Assembly: GCA_028554795.2 (NCBI GenBank)
Contig: CM068824.1
Location: forward strand, 157,216,789 to 157,280,788
Direction of reading: 5' to 3'
DNA length: 64,000 nucleotides
Source: Sinohyriopsis cumingii
Lineage: Eukaryota > Mollusca > Bivalvia > Unionida > Unionidae
Made by a program: the position numbers and the translations under genes. Under the pieces are notes generated by a model. That model ran no database searches, had not been told where the DNA came from, and saw nothing but the letters and a program-made list of their open reading frames with translations. Shown here one piece after another: positions 49,397 through 58,010 of this stretch; positions within the stretch are counted from its first letter, which is position 1; each line of letters opens with the position of its first letter.

Positions 49397-49445
49397 TGTG
49401 TCTTGTCCTTTCACTATTCATTTCACTCTCAAGCCGAGCACAACG

Positions 49446-49920
49446 ATGGAAGAGACTAACCAGATGGAACGTTTCGTCAGAGCTTTGCGAGGGGTCATTA
49501 GAAAATTCTCTTCAGACCAGCCTACGGACTACTCTCCTTCCTTTAGAGATAAAAGTCAAGATACTTGCTATATCTGTCAGAAGAAAGGGCATTGGTCTTC
49601 AGAGTGTCCAGACCGTCAAAAAAGAAAAAAAAACAGGGGATAAAAAAGACAAAAGTCAAGATACCTGTTATTATTGTAAAGAAAAAGGACATTGTTCTCC
49701 AGATTGCCCAAAAAAGAAACAAGAGGAGTCAGAAGAAAAGAGGAATTCTTCAGAAGAAGAGAGGGATTCTTCAGAGGAAGAGAGGGATTCTTCTGAGGAA
49801 GAAAGAAGACAGGTGAAGAAAAAGAAACAGGAGAAAAAAAGAAGAAGGGAAGAAAGCGAGGAGGAAGAAGAAGAGGAAAAGAGTGTGACGGTGAAGAAAT
49901 TCAAAAAACAGAGAGACTAA
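49446..49920 (+). pseudogene. Double CCHC zinc-knuckle protein, frame break at an A-run
   Basis: ATG 49,446 opens MEETNQMERFVRALRGVIRK and a first zinc knuckle CYICQKKGHWSSEC (C-x2-C-x4-H-x4-C). At an A9 run (49,625-49,633) the frame changes. The other frame has a second knuckle CYYCKEKGHCSPDC, then a Ser/Glu repeat (SSEEERD units) and a Lys/Glu tail, ending at 49,920. Two knuckles resemble retroviral nucleocapsid and CNBP-type RNA/DNA-binding proteins. It is divergent from the polymerase, so possibly an early nucleic-acid-binding factor. The break may be an assembly homopolymer error. Confidence 0.65.
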
Positions 49921-50009
49921 ACAAGGAGAAAAGAAGAAATCAATGAACTTTTTATTAAAGTGTTGTGTTGTGAATTGTGAATTGGATTGTAAAAAAAAAT
50001 GGAGAAAAG

Positions 50010-50015
50010 AATAAA
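50010..50015 (+). terminator. Poly(A) signal AATAAA
   Basis: AATAAA on the plus strand 90 bp after the end of the zinc-knuckle gene. Confidence 0.55.
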
Positions 50016-50150
50016 TGAATGATATAAGGTAAGTGTCTTTGAGTTGTGATTTTAAAATAAGAAGCTACACTCACGCACTCATACACAGACACGTACTATA
50101 AGGGTAAAATGGGTGGGGTTTTTTTTGAGTTATTGGCAAATTGAAATTGT

Positions 50151-50189
50151 ATTTCTTTTCGAGAAATGTGGGTGGCCCTGAAAAGGGCC
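50151..50189 (-). terminator. Histone-type mRNA 3' end signal 4
   Basis: Minus strand: AAAAA, GGCCCTTTTCAGGGCC (50,189-50,174), ACCCACATTTCTC, GAAAAGAAAT (50,160-50,151). This is the best match to the animal histone consensus in the window, including ACCCA immediately after the stem. It follows the stop of the 190-residue gene by 27 bp. The sequence beyond (ATTTGCCAAT) is shared with signals 2 and 3. Confidence 0.9.
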
Positions 50190-50215
50190 TTTTTCTTCAT
50201 GGTGAAGGGGTGAGT

Positions 50216-50788
50216 TTAAGCAATGAACTTTAACTGCCGTATGCCTTTGCCACGGCCAAGGCCTACTTCTGGACTGCGTAATGTTGATGATGATAATGAT
50301 TGGGTTGAAATCACTAAGGGTGGTACGGTAGGCTTAGTCACAGGGTTGACGTGTTTAGCTCGGGAAGGTCGTATTCTCTTCGGTCGTGATAAAGAAGTCT
50401 GATACATTTGTTTCAGACTTCTTAACTCCGCTAAAATGTCCAACAGTACCGTGACCGTTTGATTTTCACCCTCTTGTTTCTTTGCTGCTACTTCTTCTTG
50501 CTGTTGTTTTTTTCTTACCTCTTCTTCTTGTTGCTGTTGCTGTAGGAGAAAAGCCTGTTCCGCTTCCTTTTGTCGTTGTATAAATTTCTCCAATTCTTCT
50601 TTCTGTCTCTGTCTAAAATTCTCCACTTGCGGTAATGAAGAAGGTAACGAAGGTTCCGGAACAAATTCTTGCGAGGAGAGAAAATCCACAAAATCCCAAT
50701 GTACCTCTTCTGAAAGTAAGTCCGGGTTCCCTTGGGCGGTCTCCCCTGCTGGTGCACCCCACTGGATCGTTTTCTGAGTTTCCGTCAT
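50216..50788 (-). CDS. Outer gene V: Gln/Glu-rich coiled-coil protein
   Basis: 190 codons. The N-terminus has WDFVDFLSSQEFVPEPSLPS. Residues 55-110 are a coiled coil rich in Gln, Glu and Lys (RQRQKEELEKFIQRQKEAEQ). After it come TVLLDILAELRSLKQMY and a basic C-terminus (SRPKRIRPSRAKHVNP). No family recognised. Acidic/hydrophobic start, coiled coil and basic tail would suit a DNA-binding regulator; this is inference. Divergent from gene W through a 211-bp promoter region; histone-type 3' end. Confidence 0.65.
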   Translation of the reverse strand: MTETQKTIQWGAPAGETAQGNPDLLSEEVHWDFVDFLSSQEFVPEPSLPSSLPQVENFRQRQKEELEKFIQRQKEAEQAFLLQQQQQEEEVRKKQQQEEVAAKKQEGENQTVTVLLDILAELRSLKQMYQTSLSRPKRIRPSRAKHVNPVTKPTVPPLVISTQSLSSSTLRSPEVGLGRGKGIRQLKFIA

Positions 50789-50999
50789 GTTGAATCACTA
50801 TCGCATAGATTGACTGCACACAAGCGCTAGCGAGTCTATATTGACTACGTGACGTCACAGACTGCTCTCTTCGGATTGGATGCGGGCTGACTGAATTCTG
50901 TAACGGATTGGTGAATGAACTCAATCCGTTTCAATCCTTTCTGTCCCTATAAATAAGCGCAGTTCACTGCATTGATTCACCTATTCTCGGAGCCTCAAC
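50789..50999. promoter_or_regulatory. Divergent histone-pair-like promoter (CRE, CCAAT, TATA)
   Basis: Between the ATGs of gene V (minus) and gene W (plus): a perfect CRE palindrome TGACGTCA (50,850-50,857), two CCAAT boxes read as ATTGG (50,875-50,879 and 50,907-50,911), two further CAATCC words (50,922, 50,932), and TATAAATA (50,948-50,955) for gene W. A TATA-like AATATAGAC (complement of 50,834-50,842) serves gene V. CRE and CCAAT elements in a short divergent spacer are hallmarks of H2A-H2B gene pairs. Confidence 0.65.
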
Positions 51000-51230
51000 A
51001 TGTGGACCGACGTTGAATCTTCAACCCTTGTGTCAACAATGATGTTCAGGACGGACATGCTCATGTATGTCCGATCCAAGTGGACCGTTGTCCACAGGAC
51101 CAACAGCAGCCTGTGGATAAGAAGAGTCTATATAGAGAGACAAGGTTGCCTCAAGAGGACTCTGATGTATGGCCCTGCTGTAAGACGAAGTTTGAGGAAA
51201 AGAAGATGTCGCAAATGCCCTTTATGTTAA
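51000..51230 (+). CDS. Outer gene W: small basic protein
   Basis: 76 codons starting 45 bp after a TATAAATA box. It reads MWTDVESSTLVSTMMFRTDM, with a basic C-terminus RRSLRKRRCRKCPLC. A second frame over the same DNA is also open for about 65 codons (with HAHVCPIQVDRCPQDQQQ), so the true product is uncertain. It is the only rightward outer gene, and ends 23 bp before the TIR histone-type signal. No family recognised. Confidence 0.45.
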   Translation: MWTDVESSTLVSTMMFRTDMLMYVRSKWTVVHRTNSSLWIRRVYIERQGCLKRTLMYGPAVRRSLRKRRCRKCPLC

Positions 51231-51244
51231 GGGCATATTAACAT

Positions 51245-51585
51245 AAACCCAAAGGCCCTTTTCAGGGCCAGCCATATTTCTCGAAAAGAGATAGCCTTTC
51301 CATTGCCTACCCCTTTTTTAAAAAAAATTTTTTTAAATTTAAATTTTTAAAAAAAAAAATCCCATGTTAAATTCCCCTTGTACGTAGATTGTCCCACGAT
51401 TTATTCCCATGTTAAATTCCCCTTGTACGTAGATTGTCCCACGATTTATTCCCATGTTAAATTCCCCTTGTACGTAGATTGACCCACGATTTTTCGCCAT
51501 GTTAAATTTCCATTGTACGTAGATTGTCCCAAGGGGTTCTGTAATGCTAATTCCCATTGTACGTAGGGTGCCCCCATTCACTACT
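51245..51585 (-). repeat. Element 2 right terminal inverted repeat
   Basis: Inverted copy of 31,754-32,095 with few differences (for example one base in the AATGGRAATTAGC segment). Followed by the target duplication GAGAAG at 51,586-51,591. Confidence 0.95.
51254..51292 (+). terminator. Histone-type mRNA 3' end signal 5 (in TIR)
   Basis: Plus strand: CCCAAA, GGCCCTTTTCAGGGCC (51,254-51,269), AGCCATATTTCTC, GAAAAGAGAT (51,283-51,292). Mirror image of signal 1 because it lies in the TIR. It would process outward transcripts of gene W. Confidence 0.88.
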
Positions 51586-51700
51586 GAGAAGGGTTGGTGG
51601 AGCGGAGGGTAGATGGGTGTGAGAAGGGTTGGTGGAGCGTTGGGCCTATGGGTGTGAGAAGGGACGGTTTAGTGGAGGGCCGATGGGTGTGAGATGAGAA
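51586..51700 (+). repeat. Minisatellite, about 33-bp units
   Basis: Three to four units of the type GGTTGGTGGAGCGGAGGGTA followed by GATGGGTGTGAGAAG, with variants. The left flank of element 2 (31,724-31,753) is part of the same array, so element 2 inserted into it at a GAGAAG. Confidence 0.8.
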
Positions 51701-52439
51701 CTTTTTCAGATATTATTAGAATATTGCGCAAAATATTAATTGAAAATCTCAGTACATATAGCATGGCATGATACTTTATTTAGATCCTGAATTTAATGAT
51801 TATTTACTGAACACACGTTTTATATAATATAAATTACTAACGGTAAGTAAATAGCGGTTATATTTAGAGAACATACATTGATTATGGGTTATATTCAACC
51901 TACTTATTAATTGTCAGCTATACAAAAACCTTGGCAAGTGCGTTATACCTGAGATTTCACTTCCATGATTGTATAGAAAGCATAATCCCTCATCAAAAGT
52001 TGGAGTCACAGTTTTCTCTCATTACATATAACAGTCTCAACTTTCTAGCATTTGAAACCAAAAGTTGTGTCAGTACATGGAGGTGATGAAATGGAGTTAA
52101 AGTTAGGGAGAGATGAAACCATGCAATTATGGTAGCAGCAGAGGTATGTAGCATGTGTCATATCAATAATTCATTCGTTTGTGCACTGATGATTCTAAAC
52201 TCTACCTTTACAATGTAAAGCACGGTTGAGAACAAGTACCCGGCGAATGTTGCTAATATCCAAGTATTGAAATCATTTTGAGATGGACCATTAAAAACTG
52301 GGTTCACTGTAGCTATGAAGCGCCGATTTATTTCATTACTTGAAGAATGTGGTAGACAATAAGCTATAAATTGTCAGCATGCAGTGAATCTATTCACGTG
52401 GTGTAAATTCACTGTGTCCACTTCCTCTAAAACAAACTT
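51701..52439. other. Host interval without a gene
   Basis: AT-rich, with no open frame beyond chance and no recognised repeat. Confidence 0.6.
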
Positions 52440-52850
52440 AAATATTTCTTGTTCGTCTTTTCTTAGCTTCTTAACGAAAAGGACTAGATGTGCTTATTAG
52501 ATTCAGACATGATCCTATCGTTTTTGCGAGGAAAGCCGTTTACGAACAAAACTGATTCTCCATGACTTTCTTCACATAATACCTAGGCTGATTGCCAATC
52601 CTTGTAACAACACACAATACGTTGGGGTGGAGGATTCACAAATGTGTATTTCTTTGCAATAAAATGTTTGACAAATTCGGTTTTCCCTGAACCGTTCAGT
52701 TCAACAATTAACATGTTAAAGGGATGGCGAACATACAATGGGTCCCGTGTTTGACGATTTAAATTTTTGTCAATCATTTTGAAAACAGAGGAAAAACAGG
52801 GTGGGGTGAGGGTGAGAGGATACAGCCATAACCGTAGTTCTGAGAATCCT
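52440..52850 (-). pseudogene. Relic packaging ATPase related to element 2
   Basis: The minus strand around 52,583-52,780 reads RHPFNMLIVELNGSGKTEF, then PPQRIVCCYKDWQSA, closely matching element 2 (RHPFNMLIAGPSGSGKTEF, PPQRIVWCYKEWQSA). The P-loop glycine and proline are altered. Downstream DNA to 52,440 follows the element 2 gene with stops. No other genes of that copy are recognisable nearby. An older member of the element 2 lineage once lay here, 1 kb from the present insertion. Confidence 0.85.
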
Positions 52851-53186
52851 GCAATGACGATGAAAGACACAAGAAAGTATTTACATCGAATATGCGTTTA
52901 ATCATTTCCAAAAAGTATCCCCATGAACATGTTTATATTTCACGCATTAAACCCCAAAACATGAATGAATCCGTCCATCAATAAGGCACAACTAAACTGA
53001 ACGAAGCTGAATATAAACAATTAAGTTTACAGCAAGGTTCGAGCGTCATAAGCTTGAGTTAATTTATTCCTGTGGAATGTGTTTTCTCTAATTTCTAATG
53101 GAGAATGTCATTTGTCCTTATTCTTTTCCATTTGTACAGTGATACTACTTTTGCGGACCTCTTCTTTTTCCATTCTTTCTACCTAT

Positions 53187-53507
53187 GACCGCTCCGGTGG
53201 CCTAGTGGTTAGAGCGTCCGTCTCGGAAGCGGGAGGTTGTGGGTTTGATCAACGGCCGAGTCATACCAAAGACTTATAAAAATGGTACTAACAGCTGCCT
53301 CGCTTGGCGCTCAGCAATAAGAGGTTAGTGTTAGGAATGGTCGGTCTGGTGTCAGGATAATGTGAGTGGGTGGAACATTATGCTACACGTCTGCGGTATG
53401 ATGCCTCAGTGCTGGACATCACTATAAACTGCCACACTGCATACATCGTAGCGATATGACTGAAAATTTTTAAAGCTACGTTAAACATCTTAATCACTCA
53501 CACACAC
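53187..53507 (+). mobile_element. tRNA-derived SINE, copy C
   Basis: Full-length plus-strand copy: A box GGCCTAGTGGTTAGAGCG at 53,199-53,216, B box GTGGGTTTGATCA (decayed), body with GCTGCCTCGCTTGGC, and conserved tail CGTAGCGATATGACTGAAAAT near 53,446. Same family as 350-648 and 26,580-26,873. Confidence 0.88.
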
Positions 53508-53559
53508 TTTCTACATATGCTTCTAATTTCACTTTCAATTCTTTCTTACCTTTAAGTTC

Positions 53560-54715
53560 ACTTCTTCTTTTTAGCAGTGACACACACTGCCTTCGGCATA
53601 GTTAACTACTGCATGTCTCCTAGACAAGAATTTTGGAGTCGCATACATATTCCCCGTAGCAAATTTGTTGGTGTATCCAACTACCCACACACACTTGATT
53701 CAGTGATCGTTTCTTTGTTATATGTGTGTTGGCATCCGTTAAGTCTCGAGAGACGTTGGAACTGCGCCCATGAGAGATGTCCCAATTGGTGCTTGTGCAG
53801 CGTTTGCTGTGGCTAAGCAATCCAATGCGGGAGTGGCAGTAACTGCTGCACTTGCAGCACTTGAAGGTTGCGTCAGGTGTTGGTTGGAGCTGCTTCTTTT
53901 TCCTCTACGATCGTCTATCAAGGGCTTTCATGTCCTGCTTACAGACATCCTTGAAGCGGAGATGTGGCCGTCCAATCGACCTTTTGCCAGAGGCGAGTTC
54001 CGAATAAAGAATGTCTTTGGGGATCCGTCCGTCATCCTTCCGACGTACATGGCCCAGCCATCTTGTGCGGAGTTGGCGGAGGATTATGATCATACTGGGA
54101 ATCTTGGCACACTCGAGCACCTCGTTGTTTGTTACTCGATCGCTCCAGGTGATCCCGAGTATGTGTCGGAGGCATCGCATGTGAAAGGCGCTCAGTCTTT
54201 TCTCTTGTGAGGAGTACAGAGTCCAGGTTTCAATGGCGTACATGAGAGTGCTTAGCATGCATGCACGGTACACGGTAATCTTAGTGTTCATGGTCAGCAT
54301 GCTGTTGTTCCACACTCTCTGCGACAACCTGGAGAGAGTTGTTGATGCCTTTCCGATCCGTGTGTTCTTTCAGCATCGAGCGAGAGGTTGTCGGTGATGG
54401 TAGAGCCGAGGTACATGAACTGACTCACCACCTCAAGTTCGTAGTTGTTGATGATGAGGCTTGGGGGTCCGCGTCCTGAACCATCACGTTTGTTTTCTTT
54501 AGGCTTATGATTAACCCAAACTCATCGCATGCTTTAGCAAAGCGGGCAACCAGGCGCTGAAGCTCAGCTTCTGTGTGGGTGGCTAGAGCAGCATCGTCTG
54601 CGAAGAGCATGTCCCTGACGGTTCCTTCACGCACTTTGCTCTTTGCCTTCAGTCGTGCCAGGTTGAACAGTCTGCCGTCTGATCGTGTGTGCAGGTGAAT
54701 CCCTTTTGTGGACGT
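53560..54715 (-). mobile_element. 5'-truncated LINE (non-LTR) reverse transcriptase
   Basis: Minus strand: RDMLFADDAALATHTEAELQ (54,634-54,425, containing the F-A-D-D catalytic box) and then, after a frame change, ACMLSTLMYAIETWTLYSSQ, RLSAFHMRCLRHILGITWSD, RWLGHVRRKDDGRIPKDILY and GKRSIGRPHLRFKDVCKQDM (54,327-53,905). These are the palm end and thumb/C-terminal region of a common invertebrate LINE. It is truncated upstream near 54,715 and degraded at the 3' end. Not functional. Confidence 0.88.
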
Positions 54716-54829
54716 CCAAATGTGTGCTATAGGGAGAAAATTAAGTATTCAGATTACGTCTGATTCCTGTAGTCATTCACACTTTTCGTTTTAGTGTTCC
54801 CTGTGTATGTCTGCAGACGTATTTTATGT

Positions 54830-54830
<1 letters not shown>

Positions 54831-54899
<69 letters not shown>
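54831..54899 (+). repeat. (TA)n microsatellite
   Basis: About 34 uninterrupted TA units, followed by degenerate TAGATA words to about 54,945. Confidence 0.97.
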
Positions 54900-54902
<3 letters not shown>

Positions 54903-55318
54903 ATAGATTGATATATAAATAGATAGATATATAGTTAGATATATGTATTGCGAGAGAGAAAGAAAAAAAGTTTGTTAGGGTTGTACAGTATTATAGAAAG
55001 TTCTTATTATTTAGACAATAATATTATTCTGGAACTGTTATGAATTATACGAAATAAATCTTGACACCGCCACGGTTCTACGAGACCTGTACATTTCCTG
55101 TATTGAAATTATATGGACTTTTCAGTCGTTTATGACTTTCAAAGACTTTTGTAAGAAAAAATTTGGATTCATGTCATTATGCTGTAAGTTCCTCTCAAAT
55201 TTTCAATTTATCTCTTTACTCATTAAACTGTTTGTTGAGTTTTACAAAACTTGATGGTTTTGCTTCTTTTCTGTTACTTACGTTTGTGACCATAGAATTG
55301 TAATATTACTTAAAGATC

Positions 55319-55597
55319 ACTAACCTAGCGAAAATCGTTCCAGGCAATGATAATGTCGGAGTGGAATCAGAGAACGGTGTGTCAGGCCAGCTGAGAGAGC
55401 GTGCCGTCATCAATAAAGATTTCGTACTGCCTGTCGACGAATATCCATTTAAAAATGGTGTACAGAATGTGATTATGCCAAGGACCAGATATATATTGAT
55501 ATATGTGGCCACCCAAAAACACCAATACTCACTGGAGGTCGTCTTGGAAAATCGCATTAGCACGCAGAAACGTACAGTCGTTGACTACGTCGCTTAA
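55319..55597 (+). CDS. Unrecognised coding-like segment
   Basis: An acceptor-like TTCCAG (55,339-55,344) precedes a frame open to 55,597. It reads FVLPVDEYPFKNGVQNVIMP and RTRYILIYVATQKHQYSLEV, with protein-like composition (alternating hydrophobic strands). It could be a terminal host exon or a relic of a virus-like gene. No family is recognised. Confidence 0.3.
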   Translation, partial: TNLAKIVPGNDNVGVESENGVSGQLRERAVINKDFVLPVDEYPFKNGVQNVIMPRTRYILIYVATQKHQYSLEVVLENRISTQKRTVVDYVA

Positions 55598-55619
55598 CGT
55601 TAAAATATGTAGGGATTGA

Positions 55620-57956
55620 TGCTACAACTATTAAGTGGAATTCACCCACCAATCCATCGCGATAACATTCGTCGTCAAATTTATTAAATCACCAAAAATA
55701 TCTCCACCAGCAAAAGATAAACCAAGACTAATATTCACAAAAGACGCACTTATCCGTGCAACAGTTCTTGGAAAAAACGATTGTTCACGAAACAAAACAT
55801 GAGCGCAATCAATGCAGTTATATGCAAATCTAAAAGCGTATAAACAATCGCTGGAGACGTACATGTCGCGCAGGAAATAATTCTCAACAATACCAGTAAA
55901 GACATATACTTAATTGAACGTACTTGTGTGTGTTGTACCCTGCTGGGATGCATCTAGGCAAGGTCTTTCTGTCGAGCAATTGAAGTTCGGGATGACATTA
56001 TTAATACAAGAATTGTGATGGACCGTAAAGCTGACGACGCAAGAATATAACTGAAGTGTAACAACAGCTGCGAGATGATATCGGAAAGAAACCAGTTTAA
56101 CTCGGGCTTGTGTTTGCGGATGCTGTTTGTGGACTCGCCAGGGTATCCACCTTAGGCCTTTTATCGGCGGGAATCCCCACTGCGGCGACTAAGATAAGCA
56201 CGCTAATCGGATTCAAAATTTGACTTATATCGATAGCAACCGGTGCTGCAAGCGGCTCTGGAAAATAGTTTCGTTGTGGCTGCATTCAATAATACGCGAC
56301 TATTCGGAAATTCTCACAGCGGCACAAAACAGCCTTAATATGGTTAGCAAATTCACTCGGTAGATATGGAAGAAAAAAACCATTACCACAACATAGTCTG
56401 GACATTGCTAGCCTAAATGAAAAGTTCGGGCGACTCCGTGAGCAAATAAGACCATCACATTGTACAGGCAATAAAAGTAGACAGTTAACAGGTGTAGCTT
56501 CCAGCAAGGGGCTCCCTGATTGGGTTTTTCTCATTCAAGTCACACACGCGGCGCACACGGGGATGCAATCGAGCTGCTCTCTCGTATCTAAAAGTTACGT
56601 GGTATAAAAGGCTTTGACAAAATGTAACGGAAATCTAAAAGTCCCATTCTAACACTACTAACTGTATTAAAAGCACGGAGGTTAACTCTCGTTTCTGTGT
56701 ATTACTCCGGTAAACAGACTAACTTAGAGGATGTAAACAAAAGGACCAGATTAACCTGGCCTTATGTACCTATCGGTGTCTTCATTTCAGAGGATACACC
56801 TTTAGCAATTAAGGTCAGTCGATTGTAAAACACACCAAACTATATAGATACTGTGTTTATTTGAGAACACCTTCTTGACTAAGATTAAACTCGAGCGAAG
56901 ACAGGTGCTGTGTAAAGCCTAATAGACCATTTGTAAGGAGAAAATTGTTCACAATCTCAAACACTTACGTTCTATAAACCTTAAAATGTTACCCTGCAAA
57001 TCCGATGAATTTTCTTGGCAGTCTAGAAGTTTAACTTTGCAATATTGTGCAAATAAGATGCAATTTGGCAACCAGATACTTTTCATGCACAAAATTAAAT
57101 GTATCATGTCTTTTGATTTAACATAACTTTTCAAGAGAAGGAAAACTTTTTTTCCAGCATTAAATTATTACTATCAACATTTCTGTGTCACTACTTACAA
57201 TATATGAGGTTTCTGAAGTATATTTGCTAGAGTAACTTTGAAAATTTAAAGCTTCTAAAGCAGAGAAAATAAACAGTTATCATGAAGATTAAAATAAGAT
57301 GTGGGAGAAGGGAGATGCGGTTTAATAATTTGCATTTAATATAAAATCGTGTGTAGAGAGTTCCACTGCCAATATAATAAAATAAATAATCTTACAAAAG
57401 AAAGTTCATGTAATATGGATATATCATTTCAGGATATTTAAGATGCATATGAAACATGTAACAATCGACCATATCAAGAATTTAAGCATTTTTATTGCAT
57501 ATTTAGGGTATTCAACAGGGTAAGTCAACACATATGAAATAAAATGATTCTTGACAATGCGGTAGTATCTTCTTCCACAAAATTGAACAATGGACATTTA
57601 TGACTCAGCCAAAATAGCAAAAGAAGAAATGTATTTTATGTTCTACTTAATTTATGTTTGCCTACATCTAAATTATTTAGGCATGTGGATAGGTAAAAAT
57701 CATACATTTTACTATTTTGTTTTTGTCATGTGTATCATCGTCTTGGAGTTTAAAAGGGCTTAATAACCATACAGCATCTTTAATAAAATCCTCTCATTAA
57801 GTACCATGTAATTACCTTTATCAAAATCTATTGTAAGCTGTGTCAGCATATATTTTTGTTACAATATCATAAGCACTTACTATAACTGATCTGATTCAGA
57901 ATAAAAGGTTCCAATAACTCCATAAGAATGTGGTCTTCGTGTGTTTGAAATACGCC

Positions 57957-57959
<3 letters not shown>
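55620..57959. other. Interval without a supported gene
   Basis: 56,097-56,285 (minus) has a Pro/Ala/Ile-rich 62-codon frame, and the opposite strand has a hydrophobic stretch; neither is assignable. The remainder is AT-rich with short chance frames. Confidence 0.4.

Positions 57960-58010
<51 letters not shown>
57960..58010 (+). repeat. (CA)n microsatellite
   Basis: About 25 CA units with one CAAA interruption. Confidence 0.97.

Larger units (their letters stand above)
31754..51585 (-). mobile_element. Element 2: adintovirus-like Maverick/Polinton, 19.8 kb
   Basis: Inverted termini start AGTAGTGAATGGGGGCACCC and are flanked by perfect 6-bp duplications GAGAAG (31,748-31,753; 51,586-51,591), the classic Maverick size. 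Contents: protein-primed type PolB, chromodomain integrase, packaging ATPase, protease, major and minor capsid proteins and several genes shared among adintoviruses. Nearly all genes read leftward. Only three breaks were found in large genes (polymerase TGA at 48,550, protease shift near 34,715, second F-box-like gene) plus one at an A-run in the zinc-knuckle gene. It is much better preserved and less AT-rich than element 1, so probably a recent insertion. Confidence 0.97.

Noticed and set aside
49396..49560. Upstream start of the zinc-knuckle gene at 49,396
   Set aside because: It would begin at the TATA box; the ATG at 49,446 lies at the expected distance downstream.
53187..53260. tRNA gene
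   Set aside because: The tRNA-like part is the head of a SINE present in three copies; the B box is decayed and no acceptor stem pairing is evident.
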